Shown here: positions 1 through 13,501 of the stretch, piece by piece
Position numbering within the stretch: the first letter of the stretch is position 1
How the letters are laid out: the number at the start of each line of letters is the position of its first letter
Source of the DNA: Orcinus orca
Lineage: Eukaryota; Chordata; Mammalia; Artiodactyla; Delphinidae
NCBI RefSeq assembly: GCF_937001465.1
Contig: NC_064559.1
Location: 127,113,140-127,177,139 of the forward strand
DNA: 64,000 nt
Direction of reading: 5' to 3'
Program-made: the position numbers and the translations under genes
Notes under the pieces: model-generated
The model's input: the letters and a program-made list of their open reading frames with translations, nothing else
Databases searched by the model: none
Told to the model about the DNA's origin: nothing

Positions 1-344
1 ACTATGGATAGACTTCCCCACCAGGCCCCAGGGACCAAGGACTGGGACTTGAGGCAAGGTTAGGAGTGCAGACTGGAAAATCTTCAATATCCTAAAGATT
101 TAGACAGAAAGGGCCATGGGCAGTCGGGACCTCAGGGAGTTTTTAATGGATTGCCGGGCCACAGGAGGGCACAGCTGTCTTCCAGGCAGTCCAGCTAGCT
201 GGTAGAGAACAGCAAGACTGTTTCAAAATTCCATTGGCTTATGGAGCAAGAACTACTAATATCTCCAGCTTATTTTTGCTCCATTGAAGGGAAGGGACAG
301 TTGTTTTCTTGCTGACTGTGGAAATCTGATCCACATTTAGGAAT
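1..344. other. Intron 16 sequence, unassigned
   Basis: Moderately GC-rich intronic sequence. It could be the edge of an older repeat, but I cannot name one. No exon-like open frame with splice signals was seen. Confidence 0.5.
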
Positions 345-690
345 TCTTCATTCTTTTGTTCAACACAGTATTTATTATCTTTAGTGTCTTAGACTCTACA
401 TAAGAGGATCAAGATAAAAGAGCAGGATACATCCCCTAAAAGACTAATAGTCTGGTAGAGATGGGGAAAAAAAAACATGATTATAAAACACTGTGATAAA
501 TGAAGTAATAAAGAAACATTATGAGAGTATTTAAAAGGGAGTCATTATTTATTAACCCATCCTGTGTTGAGGTAGGATGGAAGTGATGTTATCCAAGGGA
601 CAAGAGATGAAGGACATTCTGGGCAGAGAGAGAGAAAGAAAAGCCTGAAGCAAGAATCAGAATGGAGAAGGCTACGGGTGCCTGGGGAGG
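345..690 (-). repeat. L2 LINE fragment
   Basis: Begins with a degenerate form of the antisense L2 3' end (stretches related to 'caacaaatatttattgagc') and continues into the region that in other L2 copies carries the 'gggcagagagagagaaag' type purine-rich sequence. The order matches the better L2 copy at 33250-34290. Old and diverged; boundaries approximate. Confidence 0.55.
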
Positions 691-749
691 AGAGAACACA
701 CAAGCAGTTAGTTCTGTGTCATCTTCAGCTTAAGGCACAAGGGAAGTGG

Positions 750-790
750 AGGAAAAAAAAATATATATATATATAAAATATTTTATATGC
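750..790. repeat. A-rich and (AT)n tract
   Basis: A short A-run followed by alternating AT and an AATATTTTAT palindrome-like end. Simple sequence. Confidence 0.8.
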
Positions 791-1083
791 ATATACAGAT
801 ACATTGCTATAGACTTATAGCATTTTATATTCATATTATATGTTTGTTATATGCATTTCCCTCCTGGATTATGAAGTGTTTTATTTTGTTTTGTTTTTTA
901 AGAATAGAGATAGTGTATTATATATTTTTAACACCGTTGTCTAACATAATGCATAGTGCCTGAAAGAGTTGTCTATTAGGTTATCTTGGAACCAGTAATT
1001 TTATACTCCCAGTTTTCTTCTGAGTAAATAGAAATAAGAAAGTCAATGTTAATTTATGCAATGTGAGCTCTATCAAGTCGACA

Positions 1084-1160
1084 GTGTTTGTTGAGTGCCT
1101 ACTATGTGCTGAAATCTGTGCTACATGCTCTCAAATACTCTGAAATAAGAGCGCATATCA
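1084..1160 (-). repeat. MIR or L2 tail fragment
   Basis: Contains 'ttgttgagtgcctactatgtgctg', the antisense tail shared by MIR and L2 elements. Too short to separate the two. Confidence 0.5.
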
Positions 1161-1195
1161 GGATCTCCTTTTTTATACTTAACATCCAACATACA

Positions 1196-1222
1196 TGTTA
1201 TTTATGTTATTTATGTTATTTA
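1196..1222 (+). repeat. Three tandem copies of TGTTATTTA
   Basis: A perfect 9-bp unit repeated three times. A minisatellite-like simple tandem repeat with no other sign of function. Confidence 0.9.
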
Positions 1223-1419
1223 TGTGCCTGGGTTGTACTTCCTAGTAGATTCTGCTTTCCTTGTCTCACTCATCTTTGTCTCCAGCATAGGCTAGTTGCA
1301 GTGCCTTGTCGTCAGTAAATAAATTTGTTAAAAGGATAGAACCCACATTGCCTAGAATGCCACTGGCTTTAATTTTTCTATTTATATTTGAACACCCTTG
1401 GAATTCTTTTAAAATTTTA

Positions 1420-2095
1420 AATGAAATTTGTGGTGGTATAATTTACTTATAACAGAAAAAAATACATTTAAGTATAGAATTTGATATGTGTTGACAAATG
1501 TCTACTCTCATGTAAATACCATCACAATCAAGATACAGAACATTTCCATTACCCGAAAAAATTTCCTTATGCCCTTTCCCACTTAGTCTCTTTCCCATCC
1601 CCAAACCTCAGTGACAGCAACCAATGCTCTGCTTTCTGTCAGCGTAGCTTTTCCTTTGTGGAATTTCATATAAATGTAATCATGCAGCATGTACCATTTT
1701 GTGGACTTCTTTAACTGAGTATAATGTTTCCTTGATTAAGTCCAAGTTGTTGCATGATTCAGTAGTTTAGTTTTTTTTTTTTTTTTAATTGATGTATAGT
1801 ATTCCGTTGTGTAGACATGCCACTTCATTCACATACTAATGGATATTTGAGTTGTTTCCAATTTGGAGCTATTTTGAAAAAGTTGCTATGAACTTTTGTG
1901 TACAAGTCTTTGTGTGGATATATAGTTTCATGTCTCTTGAATATATTACTCAGAATAGAATTGCTGCATGGATTAGTAAGTGCACATTTACCTTTAGAGG
2001 AAACCACCAAATGGTTTTCCAAGGTGATTATGCCATCGTTAGAATTCTTAAATCAGGAAAACTGGTGCAAGAAGGACACATGCTAAAATATAAGT
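1420..2095 (-). mobile_element. Old L1 (L1M-type) 3' fragment, antisense
   Basis: Antisense to DPYD. It contains the typical reverse-complement L1 phrases: sequence about 'acaatcaagatacagaac', 'accattttgtggacttctt' and 'ggatatttgagttgtttcc', the last marking the end of ORF2. An internal T-run lies at 1770-1787. The reading frame is broken many times, so it is an inactive fossil. Confidence 0.75.
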
Positions 2096-5000
2096 TAATT
2101 TAAAACATCCCCATTCCGATGCCTAGTCTTTGCATTTACTAATAGTTCTACCTGGAGTAGTTAACTCTTTCTGTCTTACTTTACTGACATAGAAGGATAA
2201 ATATATCACTTTTGCCTATTACTCTGAAGCTACAGCTAGTCTTACAGGTATAAATGAAGTAGAAGCCTTTTATAGTTCTAGTTTACAATTGATGGCTGCA
2301 TTTTACTTTAAGGAACAATTTTGCTAAAGAAGATGATGGTTTAGGACAGGATAATGGGAAAGAAAATTAAGAAGGAGCAATAGGTACTCAGATTGATCTT
2401 CTAGACCCTAGTTCTGTCTATCAGAAAAGTGGACATAAAAATGCTAGCTACTTCCTAGCATGCCATGTGAATTAAGATTTAAGAGTTCCTTAGTAGAAAA
2501 CATTTCATAACTGGTAAAATTTTTCAGTGGGTTCATTGAAATGCCACCTTCTAAGAAAACCATTTTGAAAAGAATTGTGCAGAGTGGAAATTACCAGGGA
2601 AATTGGAGAAAATGTTTCTTAAAGTCAAAGATTTCACTAGTAATTTAACTTATCAAGAAATTCTCACAATCATTCTCTAGTGCTTATTCCTGTGTACAGG
2701 GCATGAAATCAGTGAGATTTGATGCCCTAGGTAATTGGTGAAAATACCTGTCCTACAATGGAGAGGTCATCTAAGGGTCCTCAAAAGCAGCAGGGTGCAT
2801 CATATATAGAACCCCCTTAATGTGTAACTAGAGACATGCTAGTTACTAGAATTAAAAATTATTATCTTGTGGCCCAGATAGAACATTAAGCTTTTAAAAG
2901 CAGCCAGTTTTGGACAATGGAAATTTCTGCAACAAACAGTCTGCTCAGAAATACATTTTCTGCTTTTTGCTGTTGTCACTGTTGTTTGGTTTTCATAGGA
3001 ATCTATTCCAGAGTGTATTAATTGCAGACAGACACAGGGTTGGTCCTCATTAAAATTGTCACAGGCCACATTTATCTCTAGTTTGCTTTTATCTTTTATC
3101 CTCTTCTTAGCACCTCACAAGCTTGATCTGTTACCTTCACGTCATGTAGTACCCCCAAGACCCCACGTGCTCCCCAGACCTGTCACTCATTCCTTTAAGG
3201 GCTTCACTGCTTTCTTGCTAGTAATACCACACACCTCCATCACAGGAAAACCCATTCTGCTCCCTCACAGCTTTCTTTGGCGATCATATAAATAACAAAA
3301 GGGTTAACAGGTATTAAAGTAGTATACACACACACACACACAAGCAGTTGCTATGGGAGGGATTACAAATCATGATCAGGAATGCACATTATGAATATCT
3401 GCAGGAAGAGCCAGTAAAAAATTGGTGATACAGGTGGGCTTTTTGTGGACTAGACACTTTAAAAGACTTGTTAAGCTGTTCTTTTTTCCATGATTATCTA
3501 CCATTCTTCTTCAGAATTTTTCCTGCTTTGTAAAGAAGTCTTAGTGAATTTCATCCTTTTAGACAGTATCTATCATAACATATATTTGTGTTTTTCTTAA
3601 ACCCAAACATAATCTATAAATTGATGGATACATAAAGAAATAAATTGAAAATCTGCCAAGTTTTCATTTAGTCTTCTTTCATTGACACAACAAATTTTTT
3701 TGAGTGCCTACAATATTATATGCCTAGAAGTAGGAAAGCAATCCAGAATTGTCTTCTTTTATTTAATTTTTGTTGGTGTGGATAATGTTAAAGTCTCAGT
3801 CTGTCTGAGAGGTTGTAGTAACTTTGTGTATTTCCTATCCTGAAGACTTTTTGTAGGGGAGAATTAGAAATTGTCTAAAATTTATTCATTTCAATAAGAT
3901 TCTAAAAATTGGCTTGTTAGGAAGGGCCATGCCACCTGATGCTATCACTAGCAAATGAGAAGGTCAAGATGCAGAAGCACTATTAATTTTTTTAGATCTC
4001 GATCATTCATATCAAAAATGTGAGGAAATAGGAATGTGTGAATAGTTTCTCCAAAGTATACAGATTCATTTTTTCATGTTATTAGCCTCACCACATTTCT
4101 AGTTGTATTAGAATATTCCCTATTATGCCTGTCAAACAAAACTTTGCAATTTATGGAACAGTCAATAATTTTTACAATAATGTTGGCTATAAGTTGTCTT
4201 TAAAATTCTCAGGTAATCAAATTGTGTTTCAGCTGGGTATGAAGATTAGTAAACAGCTGGCTTAACTGAGTATGAAGACAGGTAAAATATATCTGAACAC
4301 CATAAACCTTACTCATAGAACTATCAGAGGATTAAACTATGGTATCTCAAAATAGCAGCAGATGATTCAAGTAAATAAAGGTAATCAATGGACCATATTT
4401 TTTTACAAAAACTGAAAAACTCTGAACAAATTTCAAATTGTTAAACAATGTATGAGGCATCCATTTAAAGTATTCAGCTAGTGAGAATCAACAGAAAAAA
4501 GTGTGACAGATGTTCAAAGTAAATATAAAGACACGGTGGTCAATAGTATTGAAAGCCACTTAGAAACCTATATCAGATTATTAGTCTTTACTCTATTGGA
4601 ACCAGATAATATTTTAAATTTGTTATACTAATTTTTATCAGGCTACCTTCCATGTATTATGCAATTCAAGTGATCTTTAAATTATCGGCAAATTCTACCT
4701 TAAAGAAAGCTTTCACAAAGGACATGCAATTGATGTCATCTAGAGTTACTGTCATTTCTAGGCTAAGTCCCATGGAAATTCATAACTTAAAAATGAAAGT
4801 CACAAAGATGCAACTGTCTTCATAATGCCAATGCAGTGGTTATAAATATTTCATGAACATTGCATGGGCAGGGGCAGATCTCCATTTTCATGAGTTAGAA
4901 TTTGTACAGCTAAGTCTCCAGATTTTACTATTCATAATACACAATATGCCCTGTAGAGCATTCCATATAGTGCATTTTTAATATTTATGTTTAATGAAGA

Positions 5001-6356
5001 AATTACTGTTCTGAAAAGAGAACAAGCCAAGTCAAAGATTTCTTGTTGAAATTATTAGTTTTGCTGAATAGCAACAATAACAATCAACAGAAATTACCTC
5101 ATCACAGTGTCTTAGCACACAACCACATAACTTGTAGAGTAATACAAGATGACTGATCAAGATACATTAAACCTAAGTGAAAAGGTTCTTTCTAAAGGTT
5201 ATAACATTAGAAATCTCATCTTAAAAGAATTCGAAAGGTTAAAATGCAAAGAGCAACTTTCTTACATATAAAAATATTAATTACAAATGAAATACTTGCC
5301 TACTGTTTCATAGTTTAAATATATGTCTGCATTTTTCTGGTTGGATCTTTTATTTTTTAAAAAAAGCATTTTAACTTCCTAAGATAATATTACCAAGTTC
5401 AATAATGAATTGCTATTGCATATTTTAATGTAATTTATCAAAGCACATTATCAGTACCTGTCAGAATAAATTTTGCACTAAAAGTAATGAAAAAAAGGAC
5501 TATTGTATGTGTTGAAATCAAAGAACATTACTACTGCTAAGTTATTTTCAATAGGAAGGATAGGTTATTGCCCTCTCAATGATACTTGTCCCATGAGAAA
5601 ATAGAAGCCTGAAAAATCACAAGAAACAGGCAGAGGAAAACATCTATTCCTTGCTTTTAAAAATGAGCATTTGATATTTTGTTTCATTCTTGTCATTTTA
5701 ATCAATTCTTTCAAGTTGACCAATGTTGAAAAGTGCTACACAGCTCTTGGCAACATTTGCAAAAGTAAGCTAAAGTTACTGATCAGCTCGTGTGTAACCT
5801 AAGGCTGAATTTCCCCATATTAGCATATACTATATACCGTAATTAGATTGATTAGGAAGTCACATATTTTCTTTTGAATACAATTCAACAAGACTAAGTC
5901 TTCTAATAATGAAAACAATAGACTTCAGATTTCGTACCATTCACCTGGGAGTCAGCTATTCAAATATTTTTATTAGGCTTAAACCAATGAGGTCATTAGA
6001 AATTCTGTAATGGTTCCCGAACTTATCACCAGAAGTTTATGTTTTATTTCTGACATTGTTTAACTGGAAGTGGGAAACACTTTCTTCCATTTGGTTCTTT
6101 GTAATTTTATTTTCCAAAGGCTCCCTTGAGGAATTTAACCTTTATGTGATGAATTTGCAGTTCACTTGAAGTGTGTTAACCTTAGTTCCCTAATGAGTCT
6201 AGATGTAATACTGAGGAGGAATTTGAGAAATATATCATGTTGCTCATTGTCAAGTTGGATTTGTCTTGCACATCTCCAGCTTTGCTGTTGTTCCAGCACA
6301 CATTTTGATCACAATTCTTTAATTATGTTCTATATTTGACTGACCTATTTGAACAG
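2096..6356. other. Intron 16, mostly unique AT-rich sequence
   Basis: About 4.2 kb of AT-rich intron up to the exon 17 acceptor. A short (AC)n run lies at 3325-3342. Positions 3060-3300 are more pyrimidine-rich and could be a worn L2 piece. I recognise no exons, RNA genes or well-preserved repeats here. Confidence 0.6.
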
Positions 6357-6477
6357 GATCCAGAGCTGGTGCGAAACATCTGTTGCTGGGTTAGGCAAGC
6401 TGTTCAGATTCCTTTTTTTGCCAAGTTGACCCCAAATGTCACTGATATCGTAAGCATCGCCAGAGCTGCAAAGGAAG
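6357..6477 (+). CDS. DPYD: DPYD exon 17 (codons 687-726 plus first base of 727)
   Basis: The exon is 121 bp, open in frame 1, and encodes a peptide beginning DPELVRNIC and ending RAAKE. It belongs to the FMN-binding TIM-barrel domain that reduces the pyrimidine. The AKLTPN stretch contains the lysine (709 in human numbering) known to contact FMN. The acceptor ends in cctatttgaacag at 6356, preceded by a plausible branch site (tgactgac), and the donor is GAAG/gtaaga at 6478. The exon starts in phase 0 and leaves one base for the next exon, as in human DPYD. The tenth codon is TGC (Cys), where I remember Arg in human and pig; this is reported as a finding. The identity is certain from the protein sequence. 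The exon number comes from length and phase. Confidence 0.97.
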
Positions 6478-7293
6478 GTAAGAACCTGACTTACATCAAT
6501 TGCCTCGTTATGTAAGTATGGGCCTAAATTTCATAGCCATATTAAAGTATATCTTTATCCACAAATATATGTGCACATCTCTCTTTAAACTTTAAGAAAA
6601 GTATTAAATTGAGCGCTTGACCTCACAAATGTAACAGATCCATACCTATACTCAAGCTAGTAAGTGGCCCAGGAATACAAGAATATCTATCATTTTTCCT
6701 AATGAACACCTGGTTTACACACAAACAATTGTGAACCGAAGCCACAGTCACAACAAACCACTCCAAAATGAATGACTTCACAATATAACCGTCCAGCAAT
6801 AGCACCTGAACCTTTAATGAAACTTTTTAAAAAGAAAGCTGCTTCCACAGGTGAAATTTCTTATGAGTTCCCTTTATATTTGATGGGATCTAGTACTCTG
6901 CCTTAAACACATGCTCAATAAATATCTTGAATACATAAATCATACAGTCAATGCATGATTTTACAAATCATATATGCTTGTGTGCTATCCAATGGAAATT
7001 GCATCCTGATTTGTAAAGATATTGTAAATTAGCTGGAAAAATAACACTGAATACAAAATATTTGGCATCCACAAATCTGTATAATAATTGGAAAAATAAA
7101 GTGGTGCTAATTAAAAATTTTTATGTCTAGCATTTTAAGTATAATTATAGGAATGAAATTAGTGAATATATTTGAGGGGAGGAAATGTTCTCAAGAGAAA
7201 GTAGAGTGTGCATTTTTCTGGGTTGTGTGGGTTTGAATGGGCTTTAGCAATCGTCCCTTTAAGAACTGCAGAAAAATGTTGTGTTTTTCGTAG
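6478..7293 (+). other. DPYD: DPYD intron 17 (complete, 816 bp)
   Basis: A phase 1 intron with a GT donor (gtaaga) and AG acceptor (tgtttttcgtag). It is AT-rich. I see no clear interspersed repeat, no RNA gene and no alternative exon in it. Small reading frames on the minus strand near 6623-6805 have no recognisable content. Confidence 0.9.
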
Positions 7294-7413
7294 GTGGTGC
7301 AGACGGTGTTACAGCCACCAACACCGTCTCAGGTCTCATGGGATTAAAAGCCGATGGCACACCCTGGCCAGCAGTGGGCACTGGGAAACGGACTACGTAC
7401 GGAGGCGTGTCCG
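7294..7413 (+). CDS. DPYD: DPYD exon 18 (rest of codon 727 to first base of 767)
   Basis: The exon is 120 bp. With the G carried from exon 17 it reads GGADGVTATNTVSG, then LMGLKADGTPWPAVG, then KRTTYGGVSG. The ATNT motif holds Asn736 and Thr737, which in the pig enzyme contact the pyrimidine substrate. Position 732, a common human polymorphic site, is Val (GTT). Ala746, Thr756 and Gly757 differ from the human residues I recall (Ser, Ile, Ala); Ala746 and Gly757 match pig. The acceptor is ttcgtag/GT and the donor is TCCG/gtaggt at 7414. The phase (1 in, 1 out) agrees with human exon 18. No stop or frameshift is present, so this part of the gene looks functional. Confidence 0.97.
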
Positions 7414-10400
7414 GTAGGTGTTACCCGCTCCTTGCATTTTTGCTTCCTTGGAGGTTGGTGAAAAATCAAGAGATCATGTTACAAGCAAGAATACTGTGCC
7501 TTTTATGATCCCAAATTCTTATAACTCACTGCTGGTCAAAACTCCTAATAGTTAAGACAGATGGGACAGATTGATCAAGTGACTGATAGCACAAGAAGAG
7601 AGTATACCAAGATAGGGTTTCATACAAATTCTATTCTCTTGCAGTCTGTGCATTACTCAGAATTTCTCATTGTCACAATTGTCTCATCATTAATTAGTAA
7701 AGGCTAATAACAAGGCCTTCTAAAAGAAGAATATAAGCACCCTGATTTTAATATCTTTTTTCATAGTGTGGGTTAGTTTCCAGTCTTCCTAGAAGTTTGA
7801 AATCTACCTTCTTCAAAAATCTTACCTTCACAACTGTGAAATAAATCATTAAAACATTACGTTTATAGCTTCAGCTGACAAGATATTTGCAGACCTCATA
7901 CCTTTGCACACTTTCTCTCATCATAGAACGCTTGCATTTGAAACAGAAAGAGAAGTTTTAATCCCAAAGTCCTGTTCAGTATCTTTTGCCCTGTGCACTC
8001 TGTTGCTGTGACAGCATGAACTTGGTCTTGCAAAGACAATGCTGTGAGGTTCTTGACTGTACTTGTATGGGGATTAGTCTCCTTGGTGATAGAGACAGTG
8101 GTAAATATACATAACATAGCAGTGTCCCACTGTTCAAGAAAAGCATTGCTGAATCAGACCAAAATGTGCTTTTGGAAGAGGCTGCATAGACACAAATAAA
8201 GCTCTCTCCATGCTGAGGTATTATGTTTTGAGAGCGTGAAGTGTGCCTATAAGCCATGATTAAAAAAAAAAAAGTATATTCTGCTCTTAATTGAATGCCA
8301 TTCCCACAATGTCAGAAAGAGGAAGGCTGTAGAGGAGCACCTGCTCAGGGTCCAGACAGAACTCCCTTTTATCAGGAGCTATCAAACAGGGCCTTAAATA
8401 TTATTGTAATGCAGAATAACATGGAGCAAGTTAGCATGTGTCTCAGAAAGAGAGTCGAGAGATTCCAGAGTTGGGCTGTAACGTGCACTATGTTTTCTGT
8501 CAGCCCATTTCAATTTTTCCAGCCTGCCATGTTGACAGCAAGAGAATAAAGGAGGTCACAGAGGGTGCTGAACATTAAAAATTAATAAAAGAACTATTGC
8601 AGTAGTATTTTATATAAGTAACACCATTCGCGTTTTCTCATTTAAGCTGCAGTTTCTGAATATTCTCCCATACTATAACTCAGTCTAATAAACTGACGGA
8701 ATTACAGCATTAGAAAAAGTCTTTTGTGTTGCAGTCTTTTAAGCATACACACACTGGAAATTATAGCAGTATCTGCAAACAAGTTTAGCTATACCTCAGG
8801 GCCCGTTAACATTTCCATAAAACTCTATTTCTAAGATTTATAAATTCATCTATAAATATTCACTTGGGTTATAAACTCAACCAAGCCTGGGTAGAACTTT
8901 CATTTTAAACAACAAAATGTCCCTAACATTTTTAAGGGTTTGTACCTCATTTCTGATAGGTTCTATAATAAGTCCCTTCACATTATAAACAATTTGTTTT
9001 GAAAATAGACTCTCTCCATATTGACAAAATTAATAGTTTTTTTTCCTTTTAAGCAATGTTTGCTTTAATTTAAAGGTAATATAATCTGAAAAGCAGTTTA
9101 AACAGGCAATGATAATATATTTTAGGACAGAAGTAAGTTCTATAACAAAGTACCTTCAGAATGAGTTATAGCAAAACCTACCCTAACAAAATGTGTTAAA
9201 TAATAATGGCTTCAAATTTTAGGAGTGATGAAAATATCAAAATGGCTAAATACCATTCCTAGTTTTATGAATTATGCTGCTTCAATATAGAAAACTACAC
9301 AAAATATGCCAGGTATTTTTACAAAATTTAAAAAAAATTCCCACAGCACAGTGCTAATACTTACCCAAGTGTTCTCTCAGAACACTGGAATATCTACTTT
9401 TGGAAGAGCTGCTTGAATCATAGATTTTTTTTTTTTTAAGTGAAAGCTACAAAGAGTTCAGTTTTGGATAGCCACCTGAAATACAGTACGTACTTTTCAT
9501 TACCAGGGAAGGCTATTTTTCTCTTTCAAAACTTTCTAGCTCTCTATCAGTCTTTTTTTTTTTTTTTTCTCCGAATAAGATCCCTGCTATTTGAAATGAA
9601 TATTTTGTTTTGTGTCAATGGGGAAATGGTGAGGAACTAGAGTAGAGCACATGCTATAGAACAATGGTCACATTTCAGTCCTTCTTTTAAAACATATTAG
9701 CTAGTAGGGTGCAGTGACTAGCTTCAAAAACAGAACCTCGGCTAAGGAATGTCAGTTTAATTATTTCAAATATGATCAGTCTGGATTCTAGAGTATTCTA
9801 AAGCGATATTTCTCAAACTTTGGTTCCCAACTCATGAGTGTACTATGGAATCAAGCTTAATGAACTCTGAACAAAATTTTTTTTTTTAATGAAATAGAAC
9901 AGAAAAAACTGTCAGAATGCTTTGCACACAGTTGGGATAAACACTGGTCAAACGTCTTTTTTTAGTTATACATGTAATGCGCACATATGTACATTTCTGT
10001 GCTAGGTCATGATGTAAAATGAATTTTTTATTGTGGTTAACTTCAAAAATGTCAGAAAGCTGCTGATTTAGAGGGAGGTCTCTTTGTTAAATAAAAGATG
10101 TCATTATGCCTGTAGAAGTCATTAAGTGAGGCAACTTCTACTTGTTGAAGTTTAAAATTTATATCAAGAGGAAGAGTTAGGACTTCATTCCAAGGTCTCA
10201 TCCTCGGCTTTGTTATTTTAGAAACTGCATTTTCCAACTCATCTGTAGGTTATTGGAGTGGGGAAGATGGTCAAACACAGGAATCAAATTCATAGTAAAA
10301 TGACTTATAAACCTAAATTTTAATTGTAGGAGAAGTACCTGGCAAGATTTGTGATAACAGTTGGAGTCTATTAAAGGTGATTTCATAGTGAGAACAGTAT

Positions 10401-12800
10401 CAAAAGAAAGCTTGTTCTGTATTCATAAGGAATATTTTCATGAAACTAGGATGACTAATTAAGCTCTCCACCATACAAGTATTTCTGTCTAAATCATTGC
10501 CTCTAAAGAATCAATATTCTCTACCTTTCTATGGACAGTAGAAACATAATACTATAAGTTGTTACCACCTAACTTTCTTTTTTTCTAGAATCCATGCAGA
10601 ACACTTTTTAACATCAAACAGCAATTAGTTCATGTATCACTACACAGTTGAATAAATTATTGTGTTTTTTTGAGGGGGAGGGGAGAAAATTCCTTGGCTT
10701 TATTTATTTGGTTAGAAGGAACACTAATCTCATCAGGAACGTTATTTTTAAACTCTGTCCTCAAGTGAATTACTCATTATTTTACCTAGTTTCAGTTTGG
10801 TTATTTTTTTTTCTTGATTTAGTTTCAAATTTTGACCCTTTTCTTGACCTTGTCCCCAAATAATAATGGTATCTTAAGCTTGCCCCTAACTCTGTGATTA
10901 CTATCACCTGTATAAATGGTGTTATCCAGCTGTGGTGGAACATTTTCACATGAAGTCCTCCCTGTAGATAAGATTCTTTTAGAGATGGTTAAAAATGAGT
11001 CCTGCATGGCATAACTAAAGATATGTCTTTCTTGCAACTGACTTCACAAGGATAACTTTTATTCATTTATAGCTGCATTGGGAGAAATAGTAATCAAGCA
11101 ATGGGGTAAACTCATTTGAAGGAGTTTTTGTTGTTGTTCCTTATTGTGTTTTAAAAGGTTCTTTTTATTAATGGGGGATGGGCATATTCCTTAGGTTTGT
11201 TGTTATTCCGTTGTCCCGCACATATTTCGTTTGTTTTACATGAAAACGCATACACACACACCCACATATAGGGAAAAGTTCTGAAATTTCTCTGCAGAAG
11301 GCCCTTTGAGATGATGATAGATTCTTTAGGCTCAGTACAATTTACTTTCTACAAGGTTGAAAAATTAACTCATTTTAAATTATTTTATTTGCTAAATTTG
11401 TTTTATTTTATCAAAAAAGGGAAATTCTTGTCCTCAATTTCAGATTTTAGATGTTTGAAATTATTGATTCTGTATCAACTTAGTTAAAACAGTAGAACAC
11501 TATTATTATTCACTACTAATACTTATGAACTTTATACTGATTTCTGAATAATTCATCAAAGACGGCCTTCAAGATTTGATCTCTGTTTCAGGAACCCATA
11601 TTTTACTAATCACGTGAAGGATATTACAGAGGTTAAGAAATGATGGTGTATTTCTCAACAAATGATAATGGTATACTCCATAAATGTTCTAACATTCTAC
11701 AAATAAATGATATATGATTTGATATCTAGCTATGTGGGCTATTGGACAGTGCACACTAACTGAGCTCTTGTAGTTACAAGCCTAAAGGTGTTTTCTTTGT
11801 AAAATCAACATGGGAATTACCAATAAAAGAAGGTGCAAGTTAGAAATTTGCTAGTAATTTGTAACTCTGTGACAATGTAGGGCTAGAAATGAGTACAAAG
11901 TGTATAGTTCAGAAAACCTGAGGGAATCGATGTATCAATAATGTATCAATAGTAGCTTAAAAAAGAATTTAAGCATTGTCTCCACACTGCATATTTTATG
12001 TTTGTCTTTAAAATAGTTACTCAAGAGTTGCCGGGACTTAGCAGCATGCACTCAGCTACTGGGCACTACATAAACACAAATCCAATGTAACCCACTCTAA
12101 GCATAAACTTAAACTTCTTTTGTTGTATTTATTAGTGACTATTGTGTAAAATGGAGAAGATGACAAAACATATACTAGATTGGAGACTCAGAAGTTTCCG
12201 TTACGTTTTGTTTTGAATAACTATTTTCACACATGCAAGCAACTGAAAATTTTAGTAAGATTGCTTGAAGTTCTTATACTATACGTTACAATTATATCAT
12301 AAACTGCAGTACTGATATTTTTTATAGGAAGTAGTTTTTAATGGGCTGGATTTTTTTATGTGTCAATCACATGATTACTGATGCATATAATCCTTTCAGA
12401 AAAACACACCTACTATCCGTCATAAAATTTCAGCTATCTATTGTAACCATCTTTATCAATAAGAGCTTAGATTTTAATACTGAAATATCTAAAGTAACCT
12501 GATAAAGACAATATTTAAATGAATAAAAAAGCAGTAATAAATCATGCCAAAAAGAATAATGAAAAGGAGAGCCTTCCATTTTATACTCACTTATCTATTT
12601 TCTTTTTTTATATGTACCAACATAATGGAAAAAATTCTAGTCTATTATTCACATATGTAAAAACATTCTTAGACTATCACAAGTTTAACTGATCAAATTC
12701 TTAAAGAACTTGTTATATAAATATATGTACTATATTTGCAGAATAGTGAAAAGTAGGCATATCAAATAAAGATGTTGAATTACAATTTTCATTATAAATT
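7414..12800. other. Start of DPYD intron 18, largely unique
   Basis: AT-rich intron with scattered A and T runs (9423-9438, 9552-9569, 9884-9896). Positions 9800-9880 resemble a worn MER5-like end ('ctcaaactttggttccc'), too weak to call. No exon or RNA gene was seen. Short open frames around 7896-8549 lack any recognisable protein features. Confidence 0.6.
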
Positions 12801-12829
12801 ATCAGTTTAGTTGAGAGAAGCTCACCATT

Positions 12830-13230
12830 AGGACTATTCTCATTTAAATCATGCTTATTTGAGTATATTCACGTACAGATTGACAAAGAATCCCCTTTTG
12901 CATTATATTGCTTTTCCCGAAGCCTGAGTTTCTTACTGTTTGGCCGTCGTTGGTCTATGCAGGAGATCAGAGCCCTAATAATAGATTTTTGACAGTGAGC
13001 TCGCCTGCTACCTGCCCTACACAAATCCTCACTGTTCATGTTTGCTTCACGGCAACAAAGCAGACAGAAGGAAAATGCCAAGTGCTGAGTTTGAGGTACA
13101 GCCTTGCCTTGGCTTGACATTTCAGCAGAATAGCAGTTTATGAGATGCATAATTTTTCATCTGGGACTCAGCTGCCATATTCATAGACGCTTACAGCTCA
13201 TCGACAGACTGGAGCAAGGGCAAAGGTTTA
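12830..13230. other. Non-repetitive block with higher GC and retained CpGs
   Basis: This block stands out from AT-rich surroundings by GC content and by several CpGs (cccgaag, ggccgtcg, gagctcgcc, cacggc). It is open for 93 codons on the minus strand and 69 on the plus strand, but neither peptide looks like a known protein. It may be a conserved non-coding element or regulatory region; this rests on composition only. Confidence 0.3.
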
Positions 13231-13500
13231 AAGCATAGATCAAGGTCTATATTCTTTCCTTAGGTATTTTAAAATAACTGCAGATAAATGATAAAATCGA
13301 ATAATGTTTAAGAGCCAAAAAATTCCTGGGTATCTGGATAGTATATATGTTTTCTTTGTTCAAAATTAGGAAAATAAATTAATGTCTGTTACCAGCTCCT
13401 AAGAAAATATTTGATAGACTTTGTAAACTAAAGGACACCAACAAGCATATTAAGAAAACTTACCTTTGCAGCAGTGGTAATGAATTATTAAATTTCTTTC

Positions 13501-13501
<1 letters not shown>

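Noticed and set aside
4228..4290. Tandem duplication of 'ctgggtatgaagattagtaaa'
   Set aside because: Two imperfect copies, short and isolated; no further structure.
12869..13150. Small protein genes on both strands
   Set aside because: 93- and 69-codon frames without recognisable domains or splice context; chance openness in a GC-richer block is enough.
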